A stretch of 28,254 bases of DNA from DASVEE01 sp036399695 (GCA_036399695.1 DASWMP010000196.1:1-28254), one strand, 5' to 3'; shown: positions 6,346-14,521, counted from the first letter of the stretch. The notes: generated from the sequence alone by a model not told the origin. A program made the numbers and translations.

Positions 6346-7722
6346 ATGCGCACGTTACTCGTTTCCTCGGCTCTGCTGCTCGCCCTGTCCGCGTCCGCCG
6401 GCACGCTGAACGTGGAGGTGAGCCGCAACGGCTTCACGGGCCCGATCGAAGTGGCTCTCTCCCGGCGCGTGGAAGGCAGGCCTCCGCATTGGGCAGTCAT
6501 CAGGACTCTCGCCGCCGGCAAGTCCACGGTGACCTTCCCCGCGCTCGATGAAGGACTCTACACCGTGCGGGCCAGCGGCCCCGAGCCGCTGCAGCGTCTC
6601 AGTGCGAAAGCGAACGTCGGCGCCACCGCAAGCACGGTCCGCCTCACCATTCCGAAAACGGCAACCGCGTTGAGCGTGACGCTCGCCGGTCAGCCGCTTC
6701 CCCGCGCCGTCGTTGTGCTGACGCATGAGGAGCTGCGCTGGGACACGAGGGTCGAGACGGACCAGAAAGGGCGGTTTGCCGGAGCACTCTGGGAGCCCGG
6801 AGCCTACTCTGCCGGCGTGAGGCGCGATCTCACGTCCGCGCCGCATCACATCTCCACCGTGACACTGTCGACCGAGCCGCTGGCGATCGTCGTCCCGGAC
6901 CGGCATGTGACCGGACGGGTCGTGACCGATGACGGCAAACCTGTCGCCGACGCTCTGGTCATCCTCCGCTCGGAAACGGTTGACTCGACGCTGACGGTAC
7001 GCACGAAGTCCGCGCCCGACGGGCGGTTCGAGTTCTTCGGCGTCCGCGATGCTGCACACACCCTCTCCGCGCGCGCCCCGTCGTACCTCAACAGCGACAC
7101 GGCCAGCTTCGAGCTGCGCGGCGCCGCCGGCGAGCATGCGGCCGACCTCGTGCTGACGAAGGGTCAGCCGCGCACGGTGCGGGTCATCGACGCACGCGAC
7201 GCGGCCATCGCCGGAGCGACGCTGATCACCTCCTGCGAAGGCCACATGAAGTCGACGACGGTCACGGACGCCGAAGGGCGCGCCAACGTCGCCGTCCCGG
7301 CCGCCGCCTCCTGCGCCATCTTCGCGCTGCCGAAGGAAGGCTCGATCGCCGTCGGCCGCTTCGAAGGCCCACGGGAGCTCCTGATCCGCGTCCCGGACGG
7401 CTCGTCGTCTTTACGCCTGGCGTTGAAGTCGGAGGCGGGAGTGGCCTTTCCCGATCTCAACCTGCTCCTGCGCATCGACGGCATGGTCGTCCCCCCGGAG
7501 ATCGCCCGCGCATTCGGCAGCCGCGGCTTCTCGCTCATGACCAACCAGGAAGGAAGCATCTCCCTCCCCCGTATCCCGCCCGGCACCTACGAGTTCTGGC
7601 CCTACCGCACCAACAGCGAGGGGCAGATGATCTACGAGGTAGCCGCGGACATCGCCGCGCCGATCTCGGTGAGGGTACTGACCGGCGAGAACAACGCGAC
7701 CGTGCGGTTCAAAGCACGGTAG
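6346..7722 (+). CDS. Secreted carboxypeptidase-regulatory-like (Ig-like repeat) protein
   Basis: A 458-aa protein starts at ATG 6346 (CGGAGA 8 nt upstream), which places a signal peptide at residues 1-19; an in-frame ATG at 6310 would bury it. The mature protein is a series of beta-sandwich modules. The clearest is a CarboxypepD_reg-like unit at about 187-250, with VTGRVVTDDGKPVADALV followed by a DGRF/FFGV turn. Related DxxGR turns occur near 138-145 and in the 275-350 region. Such modules usually serve binding or spacing roles at the cell surface. No peptidase or other catalytic motif was seen. It follows the six-cysteine pair on the same strand. Confidence 0.8.
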   Translation: MRTLLVSSALLLALSASAGTLNVEVSRNGFTGPIEVALSRRVEGRPPHWAVIRTLAAGKSTVTFPALDEGLYTVRASGPEPLQRLSAKANVGATASTVRLTIPKTATALSVTLAGQPLPRAVVVLTHEELRWDTRVETDQKGRFAGALWEPGAYSAGVRRDLTSAPHHISTVTLSTEPLAIVVPDRHVTGRVVTDDGKPVADALVILRSETVDSTLTVRTKSAPDGRFEFFGVRDAAHTLSARAPSYLNSDTASFELRGAAGEHAADLVLTKGQPRTVRVIDARDAAIAGATLITSCEGHMKSTTVTDAEGRANVAVPAAASCAIFALPKEGSIAVGRFEGPRELLIRVPDGSSSLRLALKSEAGVAFPDLNLLLRIDGMVVPPEIARAFGSRGFSLMTNQEGSISLPRIPPGTYEFWPYRTNSEGQMIYEVAADIAAPISVRVLTGENNATVRFKAR

Positions 7723-7756
7723 CCACCGCACTGCGAGATGTGAGCTCGCGTGCCTG

Positions 7757-8377
7757 CTAGACCGCGGGCCACCAGGCGGTGAGCTGTTGCGCCGTACCGT
7801 TGAAGCGGGAGCGGTCGACGCTGCCGGTGATGCCGTCGATGCTGCCGCTCTCGGTGTATTGCCAGAGGTTCCAGGTGCTCCACACCTGCGACGGGATGCC
7901 GGACGGCTGCGCCGCGGAGGTGTACTGGGCCACCCACAGCGAGCAGGCGGCGAGGGTCGGATGGACGCTGCTGCCGATCTGCGGGAAGAGCAGCGAGTTG
8001 CCGCCGTAGACGACGGGCGGGCGGCCGGTGGCCTGCTGCACGGTCTCGATCCAGCCGAAGAGGTGGTCGAGCGACATCGGCGTGCCGGAGGGATTCGCCT
8101 CGAAGTCGATGGCGCAGAGGGTGTTGGCGTCCGGTTTGACCGTGTCGAGGAAGAACTGCGCCTGGGCGCTCCCCTCTTCGTCGCCGGTGCCGAAGTGGTA
8201 GGCACCCCAGAGGAGGCCGGCCGCGCGGACGGCGCTGCTCGCGGCAGCCAGCGACGGGTCGACGTAGGTGGAGCCCTGCGTGGCTTTGTGGATGACGCCG
8301 AGGATGCCGGCGGCGTGGACGCGCGTCCAGTCTGGGCTGCCGTTGAAGTGGCTGATGTCGATGACTGCGTCGAGCAT
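7757..8377 (-). CDS. GH25-family muramidase (lysozyme-like)
   Basis: This is a 206-aa single-domain GH25 protein. D7 in VIDISHFNG, D91 and E93 in AIDFE, YHF at 60-62, WQYT at 172-175 and D188 in VDRSRFNG match the active-site strands of the family, which cleaves the MurNAc-GlcNAc bond of peptidoglycan. GGAGG lies 5 nt before the ATG at 8377. No signal peptide is visible, so export would need a holin, another route or lysis. No phage structural genes are nearby, so a prophage origin is not supported. The MITE-like element starts 78 nt upstream of its start codon. Confidence 0.87.
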   Translation of the reverse strand: MLDAVIDISHFNGSPDWTRVHAAGILGVIHKATQGSTYVDPSLAAASSAVRAAGLLWGAYHFGTGDEEGSAQAQFFLDTVKPDANTLCAIDFEANPSGTPMSLDHLFGWIETVQQATGRPPVVYGGNSLLFPQIGSSVHPTLAACSLWVAQYTSAAQPSGIPSQVWSTWNLWQYTESGSIDGITGSVDRSRFNGTAQQLTAWWPAV

Positions 8378-8455
8378 TGGTTCCTCCGTGGAAGGGACGA
8401 TGGGACCTATGGGACAGACGAGACCTGTGGGACAGATGGGAAATGTTCGTTTGCC

Positions 8456-8624
8456 CTAGTGTCGCATCACGCTTAAAAGCGTGGGTGATTTGCGAGCGCC
8501 GGTGGGCTGGATGCAAGCCGCCGCGACGCGGGCGATGCGGTGGCATCGTCGAGGAGCGGCGGCGCCGCAGACAGTCCGCCGGCGCCGCAAAGCACCCACG
8601 TTTTTAAGCGTGACGCGACACTAG
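8456..8624. mobile_element. MITE-like element with 32-bp terminal inverted repeats
   Basis: Arms 8456-8487 and 8593-8624 are inverted repeats with two mismatches in 32 nt, opening CTAGTGTCGC. The 105-nt interior is GC-rich and has no gene. Both outer ends are CTAG, which could be a target-site duplication (CTAG-type targets are used by some IS5-family elements) or part of the repeat itself. It is inserted between two short tracts of GGGACCTATGGGACAGA-type sequence (8401-8441 and, inverted, 8624-8646), so it seems to have landed in an older repeat. Confidence 0.6.
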
Positions 8625-8659
8625 GTCCTATAGGTCCCATCTGTCCATTGGTGCGCGTC

Positions 8660-8986
8660 TTACTCGAACTCGAGCTCGACTTCGTCTTCGCAGAAGTCGA
8701 ACTTCTGCGCTTCGGACTCCTCGCCGTTGGCGAAGACGGCCTTGAAGAACTGCTCGCAGCTCTCGCCGTTGGTCGACGAATCCCACACGAGCGTGACGGT
8801 CTTGCCCGGCGCGATGCCCGCGCCGATCTTGAAGAAGCCGTATTCGTCTCCATCTTCCGAGACGAGGATCTTCGTGATCTTGGTATCGGTGTTGTTCGTC
8901 ACCTTGAACGAATACTCCTCGGCGAACGCCGGAACACTCATCAGGGCCACGGCTGCGACGGCGATTGCGAAACGTTTGAACTTCAT
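8660..8986 (-). CDS. Small periplasmic protein, unknown family
   Basis: A 108-aa protein starts at ATG 8986, with GGGAGAG about 7 nt upstream. An upstream in-frame ATG at 9010 would put eight residues before the signal peptide and is less likely. The signal peptide (MKFKR, hydrophobic core, AFA-EE) is cleaved near residue 22/23. The mature protein opens with a beta-rich stretch (YSFKVTNNTDTKITKILV), has one cysteine pair (C77, C99) that could form a disulfide, and ends in an acidic tail (EDEVELEFE). I do not recognise the family. Confidence 0.8.
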   Translation of the reverse strand: MKFKRFAIAVAAVALMSVPAFAEEYSFKVTNNTDTKITKILVSEDGDEYGFFKIGAGIAPGKTVTLVWDSSTNGESCEQFFKAVFANGEESEAQKFDFCEDEVELEFE

Positions 8987-9042
8987 TGCTGAACTCTCCC
9001 TTTTACTCAAATCAATCGCGCGGTTGCCCGTCGCGAAGTTGG

Positions 9043-9060
9043 GCCACGGCGAACCGTGGC
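9043..9060. terminator. Hairpin downstream of the RCK channel gene
   Basis: GCCACGG-CGAA-CCGTGGC forms a perfect 7-bp stem, 18 nt past the stop of the channel gene on the minus strand. There is no T-run, so termination is uncertain. It may instead be a stability hairpin. Confidence 0.4.
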
Positions 9061-9077
9061 AAACATGAACGCGAATC

Positions 9078-10982
9078 TCAGTTCTCGGCGACGACGATGA
9101 CCCGGTCGTCGGCGCTGAAGGTGACGCTGGCGCCCTTCGGCGGATTCACACGCACGCCGTCGCCGCTCGAAGCAGCGCCTTCGCCGGCCAGACGGTAGCC
9201 GATGGCCACCTCTCCCCTGCGGCGCGCGCCTTCGACGACGTGCCAGAAAGTCATCGGCTTGCCGATGGCCACATAGTCGGACGCGGGGCGCAGGTAGATC
9301 TCCGAGCCGTCGGAGTCGAAGATGTCGTCGAAGACGGCCCGTAGGTCGCGGTTCTCCGTGACCTGCGCCACGAGGAGGCTGGTCAGGTTCTCGCTGACGA
9401 TGAAGTCGTCGGCCTGGGTGATCTCGGCCAGCTCGCGGTTGCGCACGTCGAGCATCTCGCTGACGATCGAGTAGCGGTTCGCGCCGCTCTTCGACTCGAT
9501 GTCGCGCAGATGCAGCAGCGTGACGAGCGTCTTGGCGTCCGCCTTCTGCACCGGCAGGTCGTCGGCGTAGCAGAGGACGATGATGTGCTCGTACTGTTCG
9601 GGCTCGACGCTCTCCAGCGTGGCGCGGTCGCTCGAATCGCCGCGGCGGAAGTCGAGCTGCTGCCGGGTCAGCGTGGGACGCAGCACCTCGATATCGTGCG
9701 CGACGCGCGGATTGTCGGCGATCACGGTCATGACGGAGCCCGGCGCGACGTAGCCGTCCAGCTCGCGGATGATGATCGGGGCACGCGAGCTCCAGCCGAG
9801 GAGCAGCGTGCGCTCCGGCGCCGGCACGGACATGCTCTTCTCCACCATCAGCGAGGCGTCCAGCGCCGGCGTGTGCTTGCCGATACGCACCGAGGCGGCG
9901 TCGGCGGCGATGACGATGGCCTCGTCGCCGGGGGCGAAGCGGTGATCCATCGGCGGGTTCAGTTTGACGATGCCGGCCGCGGTCTTCACGCCGACGATGG
10001 ACGAGTTGTCGAAGGCGAAGAGCGCGTCGGCGAACGAGAGGCCGTCGAGGGCCGCGTCTTTGCGGAAGTAGATCTCGTCCCCGCCGTAGTCGAGCAGCTC
10101 GGTGTACACGCCGGAGAGACCGGTCTGGCGGCAGGTCTGGGCGACGACGCGGGCGATGGTCTCGCCGGTCTCGATGAGCTGTGCTTCGTCGCGGCCGACC
10201 AGGCGGGCCGGCTCCATGTTCCGGCGCTCGCGGATCTCGGCAACGATGTGGAACTTCTCGGTCCGCCGGTCCGGATGATTGGTGACGGCGAGGATGGATT
10301 TGATGACCTCCGCATCCGGATCGTCTCCGTCGGGTGAGAGGACGACGATGGCGCGCGCGGCGTTGAAGTTGACGATCTTGAGGTCGCCGAGGTCGATCGG
10401 ATTGCCGCGGCGGCAGACGATCTTCGTCGTCAGCGTCTCCTCGATGCGCTCGCGCACTTCGTCGTCCATCGACACCTTGTCGCGGTCCGCCATGATGACG
10501 ATGACGTTGCGCTTGCGGTGCTCGTTGCCGCGGATCAGCTCTCCCATGATGGTGAAGATGCGATCGTTCCAGCCGAGGATGACGACGTGGTCGGTCTCGG
10601 CGACGAGGGAGCGTCCTTTGCGGAGCTCCTCGATCTGGTTGCCGACGCCGTTGGAGATCAGACCGATGAGCGTGCCGACGATGAAGACACCGCCGAGCGT
10701 GACGAGCAGCATCATCACCAGATAGGTCACGGGTCCGGTGTCGCCGCCCATGGTGCCGGCGTCGAGGGTGCGCATCAGGTTGTGCCACATGAGCGCAGGG
10801 AACGACATCGCCGCCCCGGCTTCGTCACGCGGCGCGGCGCCGGCGAGCGACAGCAGGACCGACGCGACTCCGAGGAAGGCAACGGTGAGAATCGCCAGCC
10901 ATGCGATCAGCGCAGGCGTACCGCGCGACAGCGTGTTGTCAAACGCATAGCGCATCCGCTGCCGCAGCGTAAAGGTTTTCAC
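9078..10982 (-). CDS. CASTOR/POLLUX-like RCK-domain ion channel
   Basis: Numbering is from a GTG at 10988; AGGTG pairs better as a ribosome-binding site for the GTG at 10982, which I use (634 aa). There are two membrane helices (about 26-50 and 87-112) flanking a re-entrant pore with TLDAGTMGGD (74-83), as in bacterial relatives of plant CASTOR/POLLUX channels. Two large RCK/TrkA_N-like units follow, starting at HVVILGWND (134-142) and TLLLGWSSR (392-400). These bind ligands or ions and gate the pore. It is probably an inner-membrane cation channel; which ion is carried is not determined. The gene stands alone, divergent from the lipoprotein gene. Confidence 0.85.
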   Translation of the reverse strand: MKTFTLRQRMRYAFDNTLSRGTPALIAWLAILTVAFLGVASVLLSLAGAAPRDEAGAAMSFPALMWHNLMRTLDAGTMGGDTGPVTYLVMMLLVTLGGVFIVGTLIGLISNGVGNQIEELRKGRSLVAETDHVVILGWNDRIFTIMGELIRGNEHRKRNVIVIMADRDKVSMDDEVRERIEETLTTKIVCRRGNPIDLGDLKIVNFNAARAIVVLSPDGDDPDAEVIKSILAVTNHPDRRTEKFHIVAEIRERRNMEPARLVGRDEAQLIETGETIARVVAQTCRQTGLSGVYTELLDYGGDEIYFRKDAALDGLSFADALFAFDNSSIVGVKTAAGIVKLNPPMDHRFAPGDEAIVIAADAASVRIGKHTPALDASLMVEKSMSVPAPERTLLLGWSSRAPIIIRELDGYVAPGSVMTVIADNPRVAHDIEVLRPTLTRQQLDFRRGDSSDRATLESVEPEQYEHIIVLCYADDLPVQKADAKTLVTLLHLRDIESKSGANRYSIVSEMLDVRNRELAEITQADDFIVSENLTSLLVAQVTENRDLRAVFDDIFDSDGSEIYLRPASDYVAIGKPMTFWHVVEGARRRGEVAIGYRLAGEGAASSGDGVRVNPPKGASVTFSADDRVIVVAEN

Positions 10983-11047
10983 TTGCACCTCGTTGAAATA
11001 GGTTTTCGGACCGGTACGGACGGTAACAGAGACTCACACCGGCTCCC

Positions 11048-11062
11048 CATGAAATGTTCATG
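11048..11062. promoter_or_regulatory. Palindrome in the channel/lipoprotein divergent gap
   Basis: CATGAA-ATG-TTCATG is a perfect 6-bp inverted repeat in the 187-nt gap between two divergent genes, a plausible operator. No adjacent regulator gene supports this. Confidence 0.3.
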
Positions 11063-11144
11063 AGTGGCGCGTGAAACGGCCGTACCGCGCCGGCGCTGCG
11101 TCAAAGCCTACGCGGCAAACGTGGAAGGCGCCTCCACGACAGCG

Positions 11145-11153
11145 TGCTACGCT
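11145..11153 (+). promoter_or_regulatory. Candidate extended -10 promoter for the lipoprotein
   Basis: TGC followed by TACGCT lies 22 nt before the lipoprotein ATG. It closely matches TGC-TAAGCT at 14096-14104, suggesting a common extended -10 type in this genome. No clear -35 was seen. Confidence 0.4.
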
Positions 11154-11175
11154 GCCGCGCCTTCAGATCGGACGA

Positions 11176-11745
11176 ATGACCATGAACCGTGTTCTGTGTA
11201 GTGCCACATTGACGCTCCTGCTGTGCGCCTGCGGCGGCGAAGAGCGGCCGGCCACGCCGGCTTCCGAGCCGGTAACCGCCAGTGCTCCGGCCACCGCCGC
11301 CACGCCAGCCGCGGAGACAGCCGCGGCACCGGCTGCCAGCGCCGCACCGGCGCCCGCGCCGGCCGATTACGACGTCACCGGAGCGTATCTCCCGATGGAC
11401 GCGCTGCCCGCCGACTTCGCGGAGCTCGAGCACCTGTTGCTGGCGACGATCGACGAGAACGCGGAGCCGGCGCCGCTGAACGGCTTCCTCCGTTCGAAGA
11501 AGCGCGGCGCCGAGGATTACCACCTGGTGAATCCGTCAATCGAAGGACGGAAGCTGACGTTCACGACCACGACGAACAAAGGCGTGCAGTACACCTTCGA
11601 CGGCCAGTTCGAAGTCCTCGCGAAGTTTGCCGAGAATCCCCCCGACTACGAGACAGCCGTGCTCACGGGCACGCTGACGCGCCTCCGCGACGGCCAGACG
11701 GTGGCGTCGACGCCGGTGCGCTTCCGCTATGAAGCCGGCGGTTGA
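11176..11745 (+). CDS. Putative lipoprotein, Ala/Pro-rich linker and small C-terminal domain
   Basis: Starting at ATG 11176 (MTMNR; ATG 11182 is equally possible) gives 189 aa. The N-terminus is a lipoprotein signal with lipobox LCAC, the modified Cys being C19 from this start. A roughly 45-residue Ala/Pro/Thr-rich linker follows, then a globular part with a Thr-rich beta strand (LTFTTTTNKGVQYTFDG). I do not recognise the domain. A longer frame from 11071 is possible but its N-terminus is basic and would hide the signal. The stop at 11745 lies 19 nt before the start of the next gene, so the two probably form an operon. Confidence 0.75.
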   Translation: MTMNRVLCSATLTLLLCACGGEERPATPASEPVTASAPATAATPAAETAAAPAASAAPAPAPADYDVTGAYLPMDALPADFAELEHLLLATIDENAEPAPLNGFLRSKKRGAEDYHLVNPSIEGRKLTFTTTTNKGVQYTFDGQFEVLAKFAENPPDYETAVLTGTLTRLRDGQTVASTPVRFRYEAGG

Positions 11746-11764
11746 TTCGATGGAGAAGAACGTG

Positions 11765-12469
11765 ATGCGTCTGTTTGCGACGGTGGCCCTGTTGCTCATC
11801 CCGATGTTTGCCCGCGCCCAGGACGCCACGATCGTCGCCGACCGTCCCGGCCTGGCCGACGGCTCCGCGACCGTCGGCCGTGGCGTCGCGCAACTGGAGA
11901 TCGGCCTGAACGCGGACGGTGGCGATGAGGAGCTCTTCACGCTGCCAACGCTGATCCGCTACGGCTTCACGGATGCCTTCGAGCTGCGCATCGAGTCGGA
12001 CGTCTTCGGCTTCAACTCGGACGACAGCGACGTAGCGCCGATCGCCGCTGGTTTCAAGCTGCGCCTGAAGGAAGGCGATCTCCCGCTCTCTCTGCTGGCC
12101 AGCATTCAGCCGCCATCCGGCGGCGGCACGCTCCGCTCGAACGCATTCGAAGGCGGTGCACGCCTGGTGAGCGATATCGCGCTGTCGGACTCTCTCTCGC
12201 TGACGCCGAACGTCGGCGTCGCGTTCGTGGAAGGCGGCGGCACAGCGGCCGTCTTCGCGGCAAGCCTGGAACGCGACATGGGCGCCGTCGCCCCCTTCGT
12301 CGATTTTGAAGCAACGTTCGACGACGGCGACGCCTCGTTGATCGCGGACGCCGGCATCGGCTGGATCGTCCGCCCGGACACACAGCTCGACATCTCCGCC
12401 GGCCTCAACGTGACCGGCCACGACTACCCCGACTGGTTCATCGGCATCGGGTACAGCCGGCGGTTCTGA
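11765..12469 (+). CDS. Outer-membrane beta-barrel, transporter / phenol MetA-pathway-like
   Basis: Starting at ATG 11765 (GGAG 9 nt upstream) gives 234 aa with a signal peptide cleaved near FARA-QD. The mature N-terminus IVADRPGLADGS, followed by alternating hydrophobic strands, resembles the outer-membrane family annotated as transporter or MetA-pathway phenol degradation protein. The chain ends in Phe (SRRF), as expected for proteins inserted by the BAM complex. The substrate is unknown. The gene follows the lipoprotein closely, and its end abuts the large palindrome at 12476-12637. Confidence 0.75.
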   Translation: MRLFATVALLLIPMFARAQDATIVADRPGLADGSATVGRGVAQLEIGLNADGGDEELFTLPTLIRYGFTDAFELRIESDVFGFNSDDSDVAPIAAGFKLRLKEGDLPLSLLASIQPPSGGGTLRSNAFEGGARLVSDIALSDSLSLTPNVGVAFVEGGGTAAVFAASLERDMGAVAPFVDFEATFDDGDASLIADAGIGWIVRPDTQLDISAGLNVTGHDYPDWFIGIGYSRRF

Positions 12470-12475
12470 GGGAGA

Positions 12476-12637
12476 CGGACAGGGGGCGCCTCCGGCGGGC
12501 GGCCACGGGCCGCGGCGCTTGTTGCCATAGGCTCAGCGCACGGCGTCGCGATCAACACGTTGGTAAGCAGGGTCGACTGCGGCTCGGCCAACAAGCGCTG
12601 CGGCCCGTGGCCGCCCGCCGGAGGCGCCCCTCGTCCG
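12476..12637. repeat. Large intergenic palindrome, 49-bp arms
   Basis: The arms 12476-12524 and 12589-12637 are inverted repeats with three mismatches in 49 nt, separated by 64 nt. The core is GGGCGCCTCCGGCGGGCGG. The element fills the whole gap between two convergent genes (stops at 12469 and 12638). It could act as a bidirectional terminator. Its size and GC-rich, near-identical arms fit a dispersed palindromic repeat. A degenerate relative of the right arm appears at about 25440-25495. Confidence 0.85.
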
Positions 12638-13672
12638 TCATCCCTCCAGCAGCTCCAGCACCCGTGGCTTGACCACCGTGCCGTAGAGCTCGATCGAGGT
12701 CATCATCAGCTCGTGGGGGAGCGGACCGCTGCCGTACTTGAGGTCGAAGCGGTCGGCGCCGAGTGTGCGGGCGGTATCGGCGATGCGGCGCGCTACCGTG
12801 TCGGGCGAGCCGACATAGAGAGCGCCGTCGATCGTTTCGGCTTCGAAGCTCTCGCGGGTTGGCGGTGGCCAGCCGCGCTCGCGGCCCAGCTTCGTGATGA
12901 GCTGGCGATAGTGCGGCCAGAACTGCTCCTTCGCCTCCTCGTCCGTGCGGGCGATGTGACCCGGCGAGTGGATCGCTACGCGGCGGCCCTCGAAGCCGTG
13001 CTTCTTCAGCGACTGGTGGAACAGGCGGACGTACGGGGCGAAGCGTGCCGGCTCCCCGCCGATCACCGCGAGCGTCAGGTTGAACCCGTAGCGCGCCGTG
13101 CGGACGACCGACTCGCGAGTGCCGCCGACGGCAATCCAGGTCGGCAGTCCCTCCGGGTGGCTCGTCTTCGGATAGACCTGCTGATTCGTCAGCTCGGCAC
13201 GTATCGAGCCTTGCCAGGTGACCGGTTGCTCCGAGCGGGCGGCGGCGAAAAGGGATAGCTTCTCTTCGAACAGCCGGTCGTAATCCGCCAGGTCGAAGCC
13301 GAACAGCGGGAACGACTCCGTGAACGACCCGCGCCCGAGGGACACCTCGGCACGTCCATTGGAGATCGCGTCCAGCGTGGCGAAGCGCTGGTAGACGCGG
13401 ATCGGGTCGTCGGAGCTCAGTACCGTCACAGCGGAGGTGAGCTTGATCCGTTCCGTCCGCGAAGCGATGGCCGCGAGGACCATTTCCGGTGCGGAGACGG
13501 CGTAGTCGGGACGGTGGTGCTCGCCGACACCGAAGACGTCGACGCCAACCTGATCGGCAAGAACGCCCTGCGCCACGAGGTTCCGGATGACCTCGGGCTG
13601 CCCGAGAAGCTTGCCGTCAGGGCCGGCGGTGACGTCGCCGAAAGTGTCGAGACCGAGCTCGAGTCGATTCAT
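12638..13672 (-). CDS. LLM-class flavin-dependent oxidoreductase
   Basis: This is a 344-aa luciferase-like monooxygenase. Starting at 13672 (MNRLELG) matches the usual first strand; an in-frame ATG at 13690 adds six residues and neither has a strong ribosome-binding site. Family features include FGVGEHHRPDY early in the chain, then SAVTVLSSDDPIRVYQRF and GRAEVSLGRGSF, which form the F420/FMN-barrel core. The substrate cannot be inferred. The length is normal for the family. The gene ends against the 12476-12637 palindrome, and the zinc-ribbon gene lies 70 nt upstream on the same strand. Confidence 0.87.
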   Translation of the reverse strand: MNRLELGLDTFGDVTAGPDGKLLGQPEVIRNLVAQGVLADQVGVDVFGVGEHHRPDYAVSAPEMVLAAIASRTERIKLTSAVTVLSSDDPIRVYQRFATLDAISNGRAEVSLGRGSFTESFPLFGFDLADYDRLFEEKLSLFAAARSEQPVTWQGSIRAELTNQQVYPKTSHPEGLPTWIAVGGTRESVVRTARYGFNLTLAVIGGEPARFAPYVRLFHQSLKKHGFEGRRVAIHSPGHIARTDEEAKEQFWPHYRQLITKLGRERGWPPPTRESFEAETIDGALYVGSPDTVARRIADTARTLGADRFDLKYGSGPLPHELMMTSIELYGTVVKPRVLELLEG

Positions 13673-13742
13673 CGCGTCCCATTCTTTCACGCTGCGCGCC
13701 GAGACCCGGTCGCATTCATGCCGGACGGCAATCCAGGAGACC

Positions 13743-14003
13743 CTAGAGCTTGATTTCCTGGCAGGTCGCTCGCTGGTCGCAGGTCACGCAGCGCCAGCCG
13801 CCTTCAGCGAGCTCGAACGGCGCTTCGTTCTCGTCGCGGAAGAGCGTGCGCGACTCGTGGCACCGTTCGCAGCGGACGGCGAGCGGGTTGCCGAAGGCGG
13901 GATTGGCGCGGAGGATCCCCGCGGCGATCTCTTTCTCGCCCGGATCGAAGTCGGCACTGCGGAGGAGCTTGGCCGCCACGCGGCGGATCACCTGGCGAAT
14001 CAC
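13743..14003 (-). CDS. Small zinc-ribbon protein
   Basis: An 86-aa protein starts at GTG 14003. It has two cysteine knuckles, C45-x2-C48 (CERCH) and C72-x2-C75 (CVTC), plus C81, which suggests one bound zinc. The N-terminus is basic and amphipathic (IRQVIRRVAAKLL). The family is not recognised; such ribbons often bind nucleic acid or act in small complexes. It is divergent from the XRE regulator across a 109-nt gap with two palindromes, so it is a likely regulatory target. Confidence 0.65.
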   Translation of the reverse strand: MIRQVIRRVAAKLLRSADFDPGEKEIAAGILRANPAFGNPLAVRCERCHESRTLFRDENEAPFELAEGGWRCVTCDQRATCQEIKL

Positions 14004-14043
14004 GAGTTTTTACCAGTCATGGAGAGATACACAGTGCACGAGT

Positions 14044-14060
14044 GTTGCCGATTTGGCAAC
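14044..14060. promoter_or_regulatory. Operator-like palindrome 1
   Basis: GTTGCC-GATTT-GGCAAC has perfect 6-bp arms. Together with the palindrome at 14075 it fits TTRCC-N5-GGYAA, and the two centres are 30 bp apart (about three helical turns). It lies on the zinc-ribbon side of the gap and may control that gene through the adjacent XRE protein. Confidence 0.6.
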
Positions 14061-14074
14061 GTGCGCAGCGTTCA

Positions 14075-14089
14075 TTACCAAGTTGGTAA
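14075..14089. promoter_or_regulatory. Operator-like palindrome 2
   Basis: TTACCAA-G-TTGGTAA has perfect 7-bp arms. It covers the expected -35 region of the XRE gene, so binding would block that promoter, which suggests autorepression. Confidence 0.65.
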
Positions 14090-14094
14090 GAATC

Positions 14095-14104
14095 GTGCTA
14101 AGCT
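14095..14104 (+). promoter_or_regulatory. Candidate extended -10 giving a leaderless XRE transcript
   Basis: GTGC-TAAGCT ends 8 nt before the A of the XRE start codon. Transcription would begin at or within a few nt of that ATG. No Shine-Dalgarno sequence precedes the gene, which fits a leaderless message. Confidence 0.45.
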
Positions 14105-14112
14105 GTGTACAG

Positions 14113-14451
14113 ATGTATGGACCCATTCTCAGGACTCTCCGCGAATCGCAAGAGCGCACGCAGGCCGAGGTCGCACGCAGTGCCGGGATGTCGCCGGCGC
14201 AGCTCGCGAGACTCGAGTCGAATCAGCGCGGGCTCTATGTATCGGACTTCGTGCGGATCGCCGAAGCGCTCGGCGAAAAGCCGGGCAACCTTCTGCCGAA
14301 CGACCTCGGCGCGATCGGCCACCTGAAGCCGCTCATCGATCGGCTGGCGGCCGTGAGGCCGGAGCTGCTGGCGCGGGTGACCACACTCCTCGAGAACATC
14401 GTCCTGCTCGCCGAAGACTCCGCCGGATTGCAGAAAAAAGCCCGGCGCTGA
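14113..14451 (+). CDS. XRE-family helix-turn-helix regulator
   Basis: This is a 112-aa protein with an XRE/Cro-type HTH at about 16-37 (TQAEVARSAGMSPAQLARLES), recognisable by the MS-x-AQLARLES recognition helix. A helical C-terminus (LKPLIDRLAAVRPELLARVTTLLENIV...) could serve for dimerisation. The ATG at 14113 follows no ribosome-binding site; a candidate -10 ends 8 nt upstream. Two palindromes in the divergent gap are its probable binding sites, giving autorepression and control of the zinc-ribbon gene. The kinase operon begins 88 nt downstream, so read-through into it is possible. Confidence 0.85.
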   Translation: MYGPILRTLRESQERTQAEVARSAGMSPAQLARLESNQRGLYVSDFVRIAEALGEKPGNLLPNDLGAIGHLKPLIDRLAAVRPELLARVTTLLENIVLLAEDSAGLQKKARR

Positions 14452-14521
14452 TCGCGCGTCTCCCCACATCCCCGCCGTAGTTTCGAATGACTGTCCGCGG
14501 CTTGCCATCGCGTCCGGTTCA

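Noticed and set aside
7757..8377. Prophage endolysin
   Set aside because: A GH25 domain is present, but no holin, capsid, tail or integrase gene is nearby.
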